Source: Pseudonocardia autotrophica
GTDB lineage: Bacteria; Actinomycetota; Actinomycetes; Mycobacteriales; Pseudonocardiaceae
DNA: 64,000 nucleotides
Assembly (NCBI RefSeq): GCF_003945385.1
Contig: NZ_AP018920.1
Span: 5,828,001 to 5,892,000, forward strand
Reading direction: 5' to 3'
Position 1 is the stretch's first letter, and every line of letters starts with the position of its first letter. The translations under genes were made by a program, and so were the position numbers. The notes under the pieces are model-generated. The model worked only from the letters and a program-made list of their open reading frames with translations. It was not told the DNA's origin and made no database searches. Positions 48,534 to 60,261 of this stretch are shown here, one piece after another.

Positions 48534-48552
48534 TTAGGCGTGCCTAACCTAA
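48534..48552. promoter_or_regulatory. Iron box upstream of the panD-hydrolase-formyltransferase operon
   Basis: TTAGGCGTGCCTAACCTAA agrees with TTAGGTTAGGCTAACCTAA at 15 of 19 positions, including both outer arms. It lies directly upstream of panD on the minus strand. Confidence 0.8.
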
Positions 48553-48619
48553 ATCGTCGGCGACCGCGGGACAACGTCGAAACCTCGGGTCCGTTGTGGC
48601 TTCAGCCTCGCCAACCCTA

Positions 48620-48634
48620 AAGTAAGCCTTACTT
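48620..48634. promoter_or_regulatory. Iron box upstream of siderophore-binding protein
   Basis: AAGTAAGCCTTACTT is a perfect 15-bp palindrome (single central C) of iron-box type, 38 bases before the ATG of the plus-strand lipoprotein gene. Confidence 0.75.
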
Positions 48635-48672
48635 CATCCTGCGGCCAGCGGCCGCCCAGACCGAGGTGTCCT

Positions 48673-49662
48673 ATGACTCCCCTCCCCGACTCCCACCGCC
48701 GGTCGCGCACGCCCGGCCGGGGGATCGCCGCCGCTCTGCTCACCGCAGCGGCACTCCTGCTCGTCTCCGCCTGTGGCAGCGCCCAGAACGACGAGCCCGC
48801 CGAGCCCGCCGCCGGGTCCGGCGACGGCACCCGGACCGTGCAGTCCGCCAAGGGGCCGGTCGAGATCCCCGAGACCCCGCAGCGGATCGTGGCCGTCGAC
48901 TACATCTCCCCGGAGATCCTGTTCGACCTCGAGGCTCCGCTGGTCGGCGCGCTCGACCTGTCCTCGGGCGCCTCCGGCGAGAAGTACTCGACGATCACCG
49001 CCGTCGGCAACGACTCCGGTGAGCTCAACTTCGAGCAGCTCGCCGGGCTGGATCCGGACGTGATCATCGGCAACGAGACCGAGAACGAGGCCGCCTACGA
49101 CAAGCTCGCCCAGATCGCCCCGACGGTGCTGTTCGCCGACGGCGGCACCGACTGGAAGGCGACCGTGAACACGGTCGCCGAGATCGCCGGCAAGACCGGC
49201 GACGTGCAGGCCCGCGAGCAGGCCTACCAGGCGAGCGTGCAGAAGCTGCGCGGCGAGTTCGGTGACGCGATCACCGCAGCCGGCACCTGGGCCGTCGCCG
49301 GCACCTACGACGGCGCGAGCTGGTACGTCTACGGCTCGGACACCGGCCCGAACACCGTGCTCACCGACCTCGGCGCGACGCTCGCCCCGGTCGCCGAGGA
49401 GGTCAAGGCCGACCCGAACACCTTCACCCGCACCCTGGAGCAGCTCGACGCGCTGCAGTCGGCGCAGGTCATCCTGTTCGACGACCTGGGCCCGCCGGTC
49501 ACCACCGAGGGCGCCGCCGCCACCCTGCAGGCCGACCCGCTGTTCTCCGGGCTGCCCGCCGCGCAGGCCGGGAAGGTCTACCCGGGCACCTACAACGTCG
49601 TGACCTACGGCCAGGCGGAGAGCGTCCTGGGGCAGCTGGAGCAGATCCTGCCCAAGCTGTAA
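48673..49662 (+). CDS. Ferric-siderophore ABC transporter substrate-binding lipoprotein
   Basis: A 329-residue FecB/FhuD-type periplasmic-binding-like protein. A signal peptide (about 15-34) ends in the lipobox LVSAC, giving a lipid-anchored Cys near residue 35. The mature protein begins with the helical-backbone class III pattern (PQRIVAVDYISPEILFDL; LAGLDPDVIIGNE; KLAQIAPTVLF) and ends with VTYGQAESVLGQLEQIL. ATG 48673 has GAGG six bases upstream. The iron box at 48620-48634 and the adjacent NRPS imply uptake of the cognate ferric siderophore. No permease or ATPase gene lies next to it; a strong terminator follows instead, so its transporter partners must be elsewhere. Confidence 0.9.
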   Translation: MTPLPDSHRRSRTPGRGIAAALLTAAALLLVSACGSAQNDEPAEPAAGSGDGTRTVQSAKGPVEIPETPQRIVAVDYISPEILFDLEAPLVGALDLSSGASGEKYSTITAVGNDSGELNFEQLAGLDPDVIIGNETENEAAYDKLAQIAPTVLFADGGTDWKATVNTVAEIAGKTGDVQAREQAYQASVQKLRGEFGDAITAAGTWAVAGTYDGASWYVYGSDTGPNTVLTDLGATLAPVAEEVKADPNTFTRTLEQLDALQSAQVILFDDLGPPVTTEGAAATLQADPLFSGLPAAQAGKVYPGTYNVVTYGQAESVLGQLEQILPKL

Positions 49663-49677
49663 TCCGCGCACGGCACG

Positions 49678-49710
49678 GAGAGGGGCCCCGCCACCGGCGG
49701 GGCCCCTCTC
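49678..49710. terminator. Bidirectional terminator hairpin between binding protein and NRPS
   Basis: A perfect 15-bp stem GAGAGGGGCCCCGCC / GGCGGGGCCCCTCTC with a three-base ACC loop lies between two convergent genes. There is no T-run, as is usual in this group; it can serve both strands. Confidence 0.75.
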
Positions 49711-49722
49711 GGCGTGTCCGGA

Positions 49723-52700
49723 TCAGTCCGCCGGTCGGTCCGCCGGTCGGTCCGCCGCCAGCCGTTCCGCGAGGAGCCGTCCGACGGTGTCCAGTGCGGC
49801 GCCGGACAGCACGCCGCCGTGCCGGCAGCCGACCGGGTACACCTCGGCCGGGCCGCCCAGGTGCCCGGCCCAGTCCGCCGAGGCGGGTCCGGGCGGCGCC
49901 GGCAGGTCCGGCTCCGGCACCGTCGCGTCCACGCACAGCGCCGGTGCCGCGACGACGCCGTAGCGGGCACCGGTCAGCAGCCGGCCGGCGAGCAGGTGGC
50001 TGCGCAGCATCGCCGTCACCCCGTCGGCGCCCAGCCCCGCCGGGTCGCCGCCCGCCTCGCGCAGCAGCACCGCGGCCCGCTGCACCGTGGGCACCTCGTC
50101 CGGCCCGGTCGGCCGGCCCAGGTCGGTGAGCAACTCGGCGAGCGCCGCCGGACCCTCGGGCCGGGACGACGCACCCGGGTAGTGCACCCGGGCGTCGAGC
50201 AGCACCAGCAGCTCGACCCGCTCCCCCGCCGCCTCCAGCAGCTCCGCCATCCGGTGCACGACGTTCCCGCCGAACGACCAGCCCAGCAGCCGGTACGGGC
50301 CGTGCGGCAGCCGTTCGCGCAGCCGGGCGAGGTAGTCGGCGGCGAGCGCACCGAGATCGGCGGGTTCGGCCGCCGCGGGATCGGCCAGCAACGGGGACTG
50401 CAGGCCCAGCACGCCGGTCCCGGCGGGCAGGTAGCGCTCCAACGCCCGGTACGGCCAGGCCGAGCCGCCCGCCGGGTGCACGCACACCAGTGGCGGGGCC
50501 GATCCGTCGGCCACCGGCCGCAGCTCGATCAGCGGTGCCAGCGCCGATCCGCTGCCGGACGCCCCCCGTTGCAGGACACGGGCCATCGCGGCCGGGGTGG
50601 GCGCGGCGAACAGCTCCGCCACGCCGGGCCGGACGCCGAGCCGCTCGGCGATCCGCTCGGCCAGCGCGACCAGCAGCATCGAGTGCCCGCCGAGCGCGAA
50701 GAAGTCCTCGTCGGCACCGACCGGCCCGCGGCCGAGCACCTCGCCGACCACCTCGGTCAGCGCCTGCTCGACCGGCCCCGCCGGGGCCCGCCCGGTCGCG
50801 CCTCCCGGCTCGTCGGGCAGCGGCAGCGCGCCCCGGTCGACCTTGCGGGTCGCGGTCTGCGGGAAGCGGTCGAGCACCATCAACGCCGACGGGACGACCG
50901 TCGCGGGCAGCCGGGCCGCCGCGTGCGCGCGGACCTCGCCGGGATCCGGCGGGGCCCCCGGGGCGGCCGCGGTCAGGTAGCCGACCAGGCGCGGCCCGGT
51001 GTCACCGGGCACCGCCAGCACGACGGCGCGGCCGACCGCCGGATGCGCGGTGAGCACCGACTCGATCTCGCCGAGCTCGATCCGCACGCCCCGGATCTTG
51101 ACCTGGTGATCGGCCCGGCCGAGGAACTCCAGCTCGCCGTCCCGGGTCATCCGGAGCAGGTCACCGGTCCGGTAGAGCCGCCCGCCGGGGACCTCCGGGT
51201 CGCCGGCGACGAACCGTTCGGCGGTCAGGCCGGGGCGGCCGTGGTATCCGCGGCGGACCCCTTCGCCGCCGACGTAGAGCTCCCCGGCGACACCGGGCGG
51301 GACCGGCCGCAGCCGGTCGTCGAGCAGGTACAACCGGACACCGGCGAGCGGTGACCCGACCGGCGGCGGCCCGGTGACCGGCGCGGTGACCGGGCCGGAC
51401 GTCGACCAGACGGTGCTCTCGGTCGGGCCGTAGAGATTGTGCACCCGGCCGGTGCGGGCGACCAGCTCCGCGGCGAGCGGGGCGCTCAGCGCCTCCCCAC
51501 CGACCAGCGCGGTCGCCCCGGGCAGGGCCAGCCCGGTGTGCTCCAGCAGGGACTGCCACACGGTCGGCGTGGCCTGCACCAGGGTCGGCGCGATCTCGGC
51601 GATCCGGGCGGCGAACCGGAGCGGGTCGCGCACGTCGTCGCGCTCCACCAGGTGCACCGAGGCGCCCCGGGTGAGCGGGGCGAGGATCTCCAGGATCGAC
51701 GGGTCGAACGACAGCGTGGTGTGCGCCAGCACCCGGTCGGCCGGGCCGATGCCGAGGTCCCGGACGGCCGCGGAGAGATAGCTCGCCAGCGAGCGGTGCG
51801 CGATCACCACGCCCTTGGGGCGCCCCGTGGAGCCGGAGGTGTGTACCAGGTAGGCGGCCTGCAGCGGGTGCACCGGCGCCGGATCGTCCGGTGCCGCGTC
51901 GGGCAGCCCGCCGGGCCACTCCCGCTCCCAGCGGAGCACCGGACCGCTCCCGGACGGCAGCCGCTCACCGGCGCCGTCGGCGGTCACCGTCAGCACCGGA
52001 TCGGCGTCGGCCAGCACCAGCTCCAGGCGCGCGGCGGGGAGATCCGGATCGAGTGGCAGATAGCCGGCGCCCACGTGCAGCACCCCGAGCAGCGCCACCA
52101 CCATCCGCAGGTCGCGGGGCAGGGCCAGCGCGACGAGCTGCTCGCCCGGCCCGGACCCGATGCCCCGCGCGCGCAGCTCGGCGGCGAACCCGGAGACCGC
52201 GCGGGCCAGCTCGTGATAGCTGAGTGCACCGTCCGGCCCGGTGACCGCGAGTGTGTCCGGCCGGTTCGCCGCCGTACGGGCGAACAGCACCGGGAACGGC
52301 GGGCCGGGATCGGCGGCCGGCCCGGTCCCGGCCCGGTCGGCGAGCGCGACCTCCGCGGGGGTGCGCAGCTCGATCGCGCCGATCGGGGCGTCCGGGGCGG
52401 CGGCGACGGCGTCGAGCAGCCGGGCCAACCGGTCCCCGATCCGCTCGGCCGTCTCCGCATCGAACAGGTCGGCGGCGAACTCCACCGATCCGGCCAGGCC
52501 GGCGTCGGGGCCCAGCTCGGACACCGTGACGGTCAGGTCGAACTTGACCGCTGTCACCTCGACGTCGTGCGCCTGCACCTCGACGCCCGGCAGGCCGCCG
52601 GCGCCGGTGTCGCGGGCGTTCTGGTAGACGAGCATCGTCTGGAACAGCGGATGCCGGGCAGCCGAGCGGGCCGGGTTCAGCTCCTCGACCAGCCGCTCGA

Positions 52701-55700
52701 AGCCGATGTCGGCGTGCGCGTAGGCGTCCAGGTCACCGGCCCGGACCCGGCCCAGCAGCTCCCGGAACGACGGGTCGCCCGCGGTGTCGGTGCGCAGCAC
52801 CAGGGTGTTGACGAAGAAGCCGACGAGCTCGTCGAGCGCGGTGTCGGTCCGCCCGGCCACCGGCGACCCGACGACGACGTCGGTGCCCGCCCCGAGCCGG
52901 GTGAGCAGAGCGGCGAGCGCCGCGTGCAGCACCATGAACCCGGTCGCGCCGGAGCCTGCGGCGAGCTCGTCGAGCCGGCGGGTGGTGTCCGCGCCGACCG
53001 CGAACCGCACCTCGCCGCCGCGCCCGGACGCCACCGCGGGGCGCGGCCGGTCCCGGGGCAGCTCCAGCTCCTCGGGCAGCCCGGCGAGCCGGTCCCGCCA
53101 GTAGCGGATCTGCTGCTCGGCCTCCGGGCCGGCGAACAGCTCGCGCTGCCAGAGCGCGTAGTCGGCGTACTGCACCGGCAGCGGCGTCCACGCCGGAGCG
53201 CGGCCGGCCAGCCGGGCCGCGTACGCCGTCGCGAGATCGCGCAGCAGCGGCTCGGTGGACCACTCGTCGGCGGCGACGTGGTGCAGCAGCGTCACCAGCA
53301 CGGCGGTGCCGGGCCCGGTGGGGCTCCCGTCCGCGGACCGGACCAGCCGGACCCGCAGCGGCTGCTCGGCCGCCAGGTCGAACCGGTGCGCGGCCTGCTC
53401 GGCGGCGACCGCGACGACCCGGTCCGGCGCGACGTCGAGCACCGCGAACGGTGCCGGCGTGCCGGCCGGGAGGATCCGCTGCACCGGCCGCGGCCCGTCC
53501 AGCGGCAGCAGGGTGCGCAGGCTCTCGTGCCGGTCGGTCAGGTCGCCGACCGCGGCCGCCAGTGCGTCCGCGTCGAGATCGCCGCGGATCCGCGCGGTCA
53601 GCGGGATCGTGTAGGCAGCGGCCGCGCCCTCCTCCAGCCGGTCCAGGAACCACAGCCGCTCCTGGGCGAACGACAGCGGGACCGCCGCCGGGCGGGGCCG
53701 CGGGCGCAGCGCCGGACGGGCCGACGCGGCACCGTCCAGCACCGCGGCGAGCCCGGCGACGGTCGGCGCGGTGAACACCTCGCGCACCGACAGCTCGGTG
53801 TCCAGGGTCGCCCGGATCCGGGAGACCAGCCGGGTGGCGAGCAGCGAGTGCCCGCCGAGTGCGAAGAAGTCGTCGTCCGCGCCGACCTCGTCGAGGCCGA
53901 GCACGTCGGAGAACACCCGGGCCAGTGCCGTCTCCCGGTCGCCGCGCGGGGCCCGGCCCACGCGGGCGTCCCAGGCGGGTTCGGGCAGTGCCGCCCGGTC
54001 GATCTTGCCGTTCACGGTGACCGGCAGCGCGTCCATCAGGACGACGGCGGTCGGCACCAGGTGCTCGGGCAACCGTTCCGCGGCCCAGGCCCGTAGCCCG
54101 GCGGCGTCCACCGGGCCCGGCCCGTGCTGCTCGTGCGGCCCGTCGCCGCGGCCCGGCTCGTGCGACCCGTGCTGCCCGTGCCGTCCCCCGTACGACCCGC
54201 CGCCGTCCGGCTCGTGCAGTACCGCGTGTGCGACCAGCGCCACCGAGCCGGCCGGGGTGCGGCGCAGGGTCACCACCACCCGGCGCACCCCGGGATGCCC
54301 GGCCAGCTCGGCCTCGACCTCCTCCGGGGCGACCCGCATGCCGCGGATCTTGACCTGGTGGTCGGCCCGGCCGACGAAGTCGAGGCTGCCGTCGCCCGCC
54401 CAGCGTGCGAGGTCACCGGTGCGGTAGAGCCGCTGCCCGGGCGGCCCGAACGGATCGGCCACGAACCGGCCCGCGGTCACCCCGGGGGCGCGCAGGTAGC
54501 CACGGCCGAGCAGGAACCCGGCCGCGTACAACTCGCCGGTCACCCCGGGCGGGACCGGGCGCAACCGGTCGTCGAGGACGTAGAGCCGGGTGTTCGGGTT
54601 CGGCCGCCCGATCGACGTGGCGATCCGGTCGGCCCCGTCGGTGTAGACGACGTGCGAGACCCCGATCGTCGCCTCGGCCGGGCCGTAACCGTGATAGAGC
54701 GTGGTGCTCAGGTGCGCCCGGAACCGGTCGAACAGGTCCGGGGTGAGCACCTCGCCGCCGCACCACACGTGCCGCAAGCCGGTGAGCAGCCCGGTCCCGC
54801 CGGCCCGGTCCAGCTCCAGCAGGGCGTCCAACATGGACGACACCAGGTACACGAAGGTGACCCGCTCGCGGGCGATCAGCTCCAGCAGCCGCTGCGGTTC
54901 GCGCTCGTCACCCGCGGCGGCGAGCACCAACCGGCCACCGGTGACCAGCGGCAGCAGGATCTCGTTGATCGAGATGTCGAAGGCCAGCGGTGCCTTGAAC
55001 AGCGACGCGTCCGACGGGCCACCGAACCCGAGCAGCCCGGCCTGCCAGCGCAGCCGGGCGCTGATCGCCTCGTGCCGGATCATCGCGCCCTTCGGCGTGC
55101 CGGTCGAGCCGGACGTGAAGATCACGTAGGCGAGCCCGGCCGGGTCCAGCTGGGGCACCGGCGGCGCGACGTCCGACGGTGGAGGTGTGTCCAGGTCGAC
55201 CACGACCTGCGCGACGCCGCAGTCGTCCGGCCACGGCTCGGTGACCAGCGTGGCGACCGCGCGCGCATCGGTGAGCACGGCGGCCCGCCGGGCGGCGGGC
55301 CAGCCCGGGTCGACCGGGACGAACGCGCCACCGGCGCGCAGCACGGCGAGCAGCCCGACCACCATCTCCGCCGAGCGGGGCATCCCGATCCCGACCACCC
55401 GTTCCGCGCCGACCCCGGCCGCGACCAGACGGTGCGCGAGCGCCGCGACGTGTGCGTCGAGCTCGCGGCGGGTGAACCGGCGCCCGCTGTCGACCAGGGC
55501 CACCTCGTCCGGGGCGACGGCGGCGCCGTCGTCGAGCAGCTGCAGCAGGGTCTCCGACACGACCGGTGCCGCGGTGTCGTTCCAGTGCTGCAGCACCCGT
55601 TCCCGCTCGTCGGCGCCGAGCATCTCGATCGCGCCGATCCGGGTCCCCGGGTCGGCGGCGACCGCGCTCAGCACCCGCTGCAGGCGCTCCGCCAGCGCCC

Positions 55701-58700
55701 GTGCGGTGGGCTCGTCGAACAGGTCGGTGGCGTACTCCAGCAGGCCCTCGAGTGCACCGTCCGGAGCGGCCTCGCCGACGGTGACCGACAGGTCGTACTT
55801 GGACGTGGTGGTGGGCACCGGGTGCGGCTCGGTGCGGGTCCCGGGCAACCCCAGGTCCTCGCCGAGCGCCGCCGCGACCGTGACCATCACCTGGAACAGC
55901 GGATGCCGGGCCGCCGAGCGCGGCGGGTTCAGCTCGGACACCAGCTGCTCGAACGGCACGTCGGCGTGCGCGAACGCGTCCAGGTCGGCCCGGCGCACCC
56001 GGTCCAGCAGGTCACCGAACGTGGGATCGCCGGAGGTGTCGGTGCGCAGCACCAGGGTGTTGACGAAGCAGCCGACGAGATCGTCGAGCCCGGTGTCCGA
56101 GCGGCCGGCCACCGGGGAGCCGACGACGACGTCGGTACCCGCACCGGAGCGGGTCAGCGTCACCGCGACGGCGGCGTGCACCAGCATGAACAGCGTGACC
56201 CGGTGCTCGGTGGCGACCGCGCGCAATCGTCGCGCGGTGCGCCGGTCGATCGTGAACCGCACCTCGTCGCCGCGCTGCGACGCGGTGCGGCCGCGCGGCC
56301 GGTCCCGCGGCAGGTCCAGCTCGTCGGGCAGGCCGGCGAGCGCGGTGCGCCAGTGCGCGAGATCGTCGCCGGCGCCGTGTTCGCGCAGCCAGAGCGCGTA
56401 GTCGGCGTACTGCACCGGCAGCGGAGCCCACCGTGGCGCCCGCCCGTCGCACCGGGCGGCGTAGGCCGTGCCCAGGTCGCGCAGCAGCGGCTCGGTGGAC
56501 CACTCGTCGGCCGCGACGTGGTGCACCAGCAGCACCAGCACCGAGCTGTCCGGTCCGGTGCGCAGCAGCCAGGCCCGGACCGGGATCTCCCGGGCCAGGT
56601 CGAAGGCGTACCCGACGGCGTCCTGCAGGGCCCTGTCGAACTCGGTCCCGTCGATCCCGGCCCTGTCGATCCCGGCGCTGTCGATCCCGGCGCTGTCGAT
56701 CCCGGCGCTGTCGATCCCGGCGCTGTCGACGGTGCGTTCCACCAGCTCCGGCTGACCTCGGTCGGCGGGCAGCACGACCTGGTACGGGTCGCCGTCGTGC
56801 TCGGCGTAGACGGTGCGCAGCACCTCGTGCCGCGCGGTCAGGTCGGCCAGCGCGGCGCGCAACGCACCCGCGTCGACCTCACCGGTGAGCCGGGCCACGA
56901 ACGGGACGTTGTCGGTCGCCGACGCGCCCTGGATCCGGTGCAGGAACCACAGCCGCTCCTGCGCCGGGGAGAGCGGCAGCCGCTCCGGCCGCGCCCGGCG
57001 GCGCAGCGCGGGACGCTGCGGGGCGCCGGTGCGCTCGGCGGCCAGCCGGGCCAGCCCGGCGACCGTCGGCGCGTCGAACACGTCCCGCACGGCCAGCTCC
57101 ACGCCGAGCGCCTCCCGGGCCCGTGACGCCAGCCGCACCGCGAGCAGCGAGTGCCCGCCGAGCGCGAAGAAGTCGTCGTCGGTGCCCACCCGGTCGAGGC
57201 CGAGGACGCCGGCGACCAGACCGGCCAGCGTCTGTTCGGCAGCGGTGCGCGGGCCGCGACCGGCACCGGCCGCCGGCAGCGGCAGCGCGGACCGGTCGAC
57301 CTTGCCGGTACCGGTGACCGGCAGCTCGTCGAGCACCAGCACCGCGGCCGGGACCAGGTGCGCCGGCAGCGACCGGCGCAGGTGCTCGCGCAGCTCCGCA
57401 CCGAGCGGGGCGGTGCCGCGGCGCGCAACCGCGTAGCCGATCAGCCGGGGCCCGGCCGGATCGGACGCCGGGTCGGTCACCAGTGCCTCGGCCTGGGCGA
57501 CGTCGGGATGAGCGGCCAGCACGGCCGCGACCTCGGCCGGCTCCACCCGGACCCCGCGGACCTGGACCTGGTCGTCGGTGCGGCCGAGGAACTCCAGCAC
57601 CGGCTCGGCGGCGCCGTCGCGGTGCACCAGGCGCACCCGGTCCCCGGTCCGGTAGCGGCGGGCACCGCCGGGCGCGGCGACGAAGCGTTCCGCCGTGCGC
57701 GCCGGATCCGCGTGGTAGCCGCGGGCCAGTCCGGCGCCGCCGATCACCAGCTCGCCGGGGGCGCCGTCCGCGGCCGGGCGCAGCAGCGGGTCCAGCACCT
57801 GCACCGACGCCCCGGCGACCGGGCCGCCGATGTGCGGCGTACCCGGCGCGATCCGGGCGACCGTGGCGTCGACGGTCGTCTCGGTCGGGCCGTAGAAGTT
57901 CAGTGCGGTGATCCCCGGCTCGGCGGCGAGCCGGTCCCACAGCGCGCCGCCGACCGCCTCGCCACCGGTGCCGACCAGCTGGGGGACCGGCCCGGCGGCC
58001 GGATCCAGCAGTCCGGCGTCGAGCAGCTCGCGCAGCAGGGTCGGGGCGGCGTCGACGTACCCGGCGGCGGCGGACCTGCTCTCGGCGACCAGCGCCGCCG
58101 GGTCGCGGGCGATCTCGGCGCCGACCAGCCGGCAGTGGTGCCCGGCGAGCATCCACAGCACCGGTTCGAGTGCGGCGTCGAACACCAGCGGGGCGGACGC
58201 GAGCACGGTGACCGGGCGCTGCGGCATCCGGTCGGCGCGGTGCGCCGCCCACAGCGCCAGCACCGCGGCGTGCGGCACCGTGACGCCCTTCGGTGTGCCT
58301 GTGGAGCCGGAGGTGAAGATCGTGTAGGCGGCGTTGCCGGGCTGCACGTCCGGTACGGGTCCGGGCGGCGGGGCACCGCCGGACGCGTCCGCAGCGACCG
58401 GGCCCGGGGCGGCCGGCGCCGCGGCAGCCGGGTCCGTCGCAGCCGGGTCCGGCCGCGCGCCGGGCGCCGGATCCAGCACGGCGGGCCGGGGACCGTCCGG
58501 CCCGAGCAGCCCGACCGCGTCGGTGAGACCGGTCGCGTCCGGTGCGGCCAGCACCGCGACCGGCCGGACCGCGGTGAGCAGCTCGGCCAGACGCGCCGCC
58601 GGGAAGCCCGGATCGGCCGGGACCAGCGCCGCGCCGGCCCGCCACACCGCGCACCAGGCGACGACGGCGTCCACCGTGCGCGGCAGCGCCACCAGTACCG

Positions 58701-60261
58701 CCCGCTCGGGCCCGGCGCCGGCCGCGACCAGCCGGGCGGCGAGTGAGTCGGCGGCGGCGAGCAGCCCGGCGAAGTCCAGCCGGTCGCCGTGCCCGCCGGC
58801 CGGGCCGCTCAGCGCGGTCGCGTCCGGGGTCCGGGCGGCCTGGCGGGCCAGCAGCTCGCCGAGGCTGCCGGCCGGGGCGGGCACCGGATCGGCGTGCAGC
58901 CCGCCGCGCTCCCCCGCCCGGCGCAGGTCCAGCGCCGCGACCGGAGTGTCCGGCCGCTCCGCGATCGCCGCGAGTGCCTGCTCGGTGCGCGCGGCGAGCC
59001 GGGCCGCCCACTCCGGGGTGACCGCGTCGGCACGGTGGTCCAGCCACACCGTCAGCGCGTCACCGGTGCCCTCCGCGGTCAGCGTGACCGGATAGTTGGT
59101 GTCGTCCACACCGGACACCCCGGTGACCGTCAGCCCGGCGCGGGCCTCCGCGGCCCGGACGGCGTCGAGATCGACCGGGTAGGTCTCGACGACGGTGAGC
59201 GTGTCGAACAGGTCCGTCCCGGGCATCGCCGCGGACCGGGCGATCTCGGCGAGGCCGAGGTGCTGGTGCTCCAGCAGCGCCGCCTGCTCGTCCTGCAGCC
59301 TGCGCAGCAGCCCGGCGAGGGTGTCCGCGGGCCGGATCCGGACCCGCACCGGGACGGTGTTGACGAACAGGCCGATCATCGATCCGGCGCCGGGCAGGTC
59401 CGCCGGGCGGCCGGACACCACCGCGCCGAACACCACGTCGGTGCGGCCCAGCTCGGTGGCCAGCACCAGCCCCCACGCGCACTGCAGCAGGGTGTTCACG
59501 GTGACCGCGAGCTCACGGGCCCGCAGCCGCAGCGCCGCCACCCGTTCCGGGCCGAGCTCCAGCGGCACCCGCGGGCCCGGCCTGCCGACCCGGGCGGCGC
59601 CGGGCGGGCCGAGCAGGGTCGGGCCGGGCAGTCCGTCCAGCGCATCTGCCCAGGCCCGGCCGGACGCGACACCGTCCTTCGCGGCCAGGTACGCGAGATG
59701 GTCCCGGTACGGGCGGACGGCGGGCAGCCCACCGGCGTCACCGCCCGCGGCGTAGGTCTCCAGCAGCTCGCGGACCAGCAGCGGGGTGGACCAGCCGTCG
59801 AGCAGCAGATGGTGGTTGGTGACCAGCAGCCGCCAGCGGCCGGGGGCGAGCCGGGCGAGCAGGCAGCGCAGCAGCGGCGGGCGGGCGAGGTCGAAACGCT
59901 CCGCGCGGTCGGCGGTGAGCAGTGTGGACCACTCGGCCTCCGGGTCGGCGGCCGAGGTGAGGTCCCGCTCGGTCCACGGCAGCTCCACCGCGCGCGGCAC
60001 CACCTGCACCGGCCGGTCCACCCCGTCGGTGACGAACCCGGCCCGCAGGTTCGGGTGCCGCTCCAGCAGCGCGGCCAGCGACCGGCGCAGCAGCGCCGGA
60101 TCCGCGTCGCCGTCGAGATCCACGGCCAGCTGCACCACGTAGACGTCGACGCCGTCGCGGGCGGTGTCCAGCCCGTCGAGTGCGAGCAGGCCCTCCTGCA
60201 GCGGGGACAGCGGGAGGATGTCCGCCAGCCCGGTGGTACGTGCGGCCGGGGTGGCGCTCAC
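49723..60261 (-). CDS. Siderophore NRPS, three modules plus thioesterase (C-A-PCP-C-A-PCP-C-A-PCP-TE)
   Basis: A 3,512-residue nonribosomal peptide synthetase. C1 (about 1-440, HHLLLDG near 147); A1 (about 460-990); PCP1 (LGGHSLLA near 1034); C2 (about 1090-1530, HHVAADEW); A2 (about 1575-2085); PCP2 (near 2135); C3 (about 2200-2640, HHVAADEW); A3 (about 2660-3140); PCP3 (LGGHSMLL near 3190); TE (about 3255-3510, GWSFGG near 3330, His in GCRHGG). Specificity codes read by eye: A1 DAEDGGFVDK (acidic pocket, perhaps a basic amino acid); A2 DINYWGGIGK, the formyl-hydroxyornithine code of coelichelin synthetase; A3 DPLQLGLVWK, near the glycine code. The start is GTG 60261 behind GGAGGG, overlapping the upstream NRPS stop (GTGA). 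It follows an epimerase-ended protein, so C1 should accept a D-configured donor. The C-terminus ends in a 12-bp-repeat DRPA tail. The TE releases the chain. Confidence 0.93.
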   Translation of the reverse strand: MSATPAARTTGLADILPLSPLQEGLLALDGLDTARDGVDVYVVQLAVDLDGDADPALLRRSLAALLERHPNLRAGFVTDGVDRPVQVVPRAVELPWTERDLTSAADPEAEWSTLLTADRAERFDLARPPLLRCLLARLAPGRWRLLVTNHHLLLDGWSTPLLVRELLETYAAGGDAGGLPAVRPYRDHLAYLAAKDGVASGRAWADALDGLPGPTLLGPPGAARVGRPGPRVPLELGPERVAALRLRARELAVTVNTLLQCAWGLVLATELGRTDVVFGAVVSGRPADLPGAGSMIGLFVNTVPVRVRIRPADTLAGLLRRLQDEQAALLEHQHLGLAEIARSAAMPGTDLFDTLTVVETYPVDLDAVRAAEARAGLTVTGVSGVDDTNYPVTLTAEGTGDALTVWLDHRADAVTPEWAARLAARTEQALAAIAERPDTPVAALDLRRAGERGGLHADPVPAPAGSLGELLARQAARTPDATALSGPAGGHGDRLDFAGLLAAADSLAARLVAAGAGPERAVLVALPRTVDAVVAWCAVWRAGAALVPADPGFPAARLAELLTAVRPVAVLAAPDATGLTDAVGLLGPDGPRPAVLDPAPGARPDPAATDPAAAAPAAPGPVAADASGGAPPPGPVPDVQPGNAAYTIFTSGSTGTPKGVTVPHAAVLALWAAHRADRMPQRPVTVLASAPLVFDAALEPVLWMLAGHHCRLVGAEIARDPAALVAESRSAAAGYVDAAPTLLRELLDAGLLDPAAGPVPQLVGTGGEAVGGALWDRLAAEPGITALNFYGPTETTVDATVARIAPGTPHIGGPVAGASVQVLDPLLRPAADGAPGELVIGGAGLARGYHADPARTAERFVAAPGGARRYRTGDRVRLVHRDGAAEPVLEFLGRTDDQVQVRGVRVEPAEVAAVLAAHPDVAQAEALVTDPASDPAGPRLIGYAVARRGTAPLGAELREHLRRSLPAHLVPAAVLVLDELPVTGTGKVDRSALPLPAAGAGRGPRTAAEQTLAGLVAGVLGLDRVGTDDDFFALGGHSLLAVRLASRAREALGVELAVRDVFDAPTVAGLARLAAERTGAPQRPALRRRARPERLPLSPAQERLWFLHRIQGASATDNVPFVARLTGEVDAGALRAALADLTARHEVLRTVYAEHDGDPYQVVLPADRGQPELVERTVDSAGIDSAGIDSAGIDSAGIDRAGIDGTEFDRALQDAVGYAFDLAREIPVRAWLLRTGPDSSVLVLLVHHVAADEWSTEPLLRDLGTAYAARCDGRAPRWAPLPVQYADYALWLREHGAGDDLAHWRTALAGLPDELDLPRDRPRGRTASQRGDEVRFTIDRRTARRLRAVATEHRVTLFMLVHAAVAVTLTRSGAGTDVVVGSPVAGRSDTGLDDLVGCFVNTLVLRTDTSGDPTFGDLLDRVRRADLDAFAHADVPFEQLVSELNPPRSAARHPLFQVMVTVAAALGEDLGLPGTRTEPHPVPTTTSKYDLSVTVGEAAPDGALEGLLEYATDLFDEPTARALAERLQRVLSAVAADPGTRIGAIEMLGADERERVLQHWNDTAAPVVSETLLQLLDDGAAVAPDEVALVDSGRRFTRRELDAHVAALAHRLVAAGVGAERVVGIGMPRSAEMVVGLLAVLRAGGAFVPVDPGWPAARRAAVLTDARAVATLVTEPWPDDCGVAQVVVDLDTPPPSDVAPPVPQLDPAGLAYVIFTSGSTGTPKGAMIRHEAISARLRWQAGLLGFGGPSDASLFKAPLAFDISINEILLPLVTGGRLVLAAAGDEREPQRLLELIARERVTFVYLVSSMLDALLELDRAGGTGLLTGLRHVWCGGEVLTPDLFDRFRAHLSTTLYHGYGPAEATIGVSHVVYTDGADRIATSIGRPNPNTRLYVLDDRLRPVPPGVTGELYAAGFLLGRGYLRAPGVTAGRFVADPFGPPGQRLYRTGDLARWAGDGSLDFVGRADHQVKIRGMRVAPEEVEAELAGHPGVRRVVVTLRRTPAGSVALVAHAVLHEPDGGGSYGGRHGQHGSHEPGRGDGPHEQHGPGPVDAAGLRAWAAERLPEHLVPTAVVLMDALPVTVNGKIDRAALPEPAWDARVGRAPRGDRETALARVFSDVLGLDEVGADDDFFALGGHSLLATRLVSRIRATLDTELSVREVFTAPTVAGLAAVLDGAASARPALRPRPRPAAVPLSFAQERLWFLDRLEEGAAAAYTIPLTARIRGDLDADALAAAVGDLTDRHESLRTLLPLDGPRPVQRILPAGTPAPFAVLDVAPDRVVAVAAEQAAHRFDLAAEQPLRVRLVRSADGSPTGPGTAVLVTLLHHVAADEWSTEPLLRDLATAYAARLAGRAPAWTPLPVQYADYALWQRELFAGPEAEQQIRYWRDRLAGLPEELELPRDRPRPAVASGRGGEVRFAVGADTTRRLDELAAGSGATGFMVLHAALAALLTRLGAGTDVVVGSPVAGRTDTALDELVGFFVNTLVLRTDTAGDPSFRELLGRVRAGDLDAYAHADIGFERLVEELNPARSAARHPLFQTMLVYQNARDTGAGGLPGVEVQAHDVEVTAVKFDLTVTVSELGPDAGLAGSVEFAADLFDAETAERIGDRLARLLDAVAAAPDAPIGAIELRTPAEVALADRAGTGPAADPGPPFPVLFARTAANRPDTLAVTGPDGALSYHELARAVSGFAAELRARGIGSGPGEQLVALALPRDLRMVVALLGVLHVGAGYLPLDPDLPAARLELVLADADPVLTVTADGAGERLPSGSGPVLRWEREWPGGLPDAAPDDPAPVHPLQAAYLVHTSGSTGRPKGVVIAHRSLASYLSAAVRDLGIGPADRVLAHTTLSFDPSILEILAPLTRGASVHLVERDDVRDPLRFAARIAEIAPTLVQATPTVWQSLLEHTGLALPGATALVGGEALSAPLAAELVARTGRVHNLYGPTESTVWSTSGPVTAPVTGPPPVGSPLAGVRLYLLDDRLRPVPPGVAGELYVGGEGVRRGYHGRPGLTAERFVAGDPEVPGGRLYRTGDLLRMTRDGELEFLGRADHQVKIRGVRIELGEIESVLTAHPAVGRAVVLAVPGDTGPRLVGYLTAAAPGAPPDPGEVRAHAAARLPATVVPSALMVLDRFPQTATRKVDRGALPLPDEPGGATGRAPAGPVEQALTEVVGEVLGRGPVGADEDFFALGGHSMLLVALAERIAERLGVRPGVAELFAAPTPAAMARVLQRGASGSGSALAPLIELRPVADGSAPPLVCVHPAGGSAWPYRALERYLPAGTGVLGLQSPLLADPAAAEPADLGALAADYLARLRERLPHGPYRLLGWSFGGNVVHRMAELLEAAGERVELLVLLDARVHYPGASSRPEGPAALAELLTDLGRPTGPDEVPTVQRAAVLLREAGGDPAGLGADGVTAMLRSHLLAGRLLTGARYGVVAAPALCVDATVPEPDLPAPPGPASADWAGHLGGPAEVYPVGCRHGGVLSGAALDTVGRLLAERLAADRPADRPAD
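56651..56725 (-). repeat. Five 15-bp tandem repeats inside the NRPS C2 domain
   Basis: Five units of tcgatcccggcgctg (the first has one change) encode IDSAG-type pentapeptides inside condensation domain C2, about 65 residues before the HHVAADEW active-site motif. The insertion keeps the frame. Confidence 0.9.
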
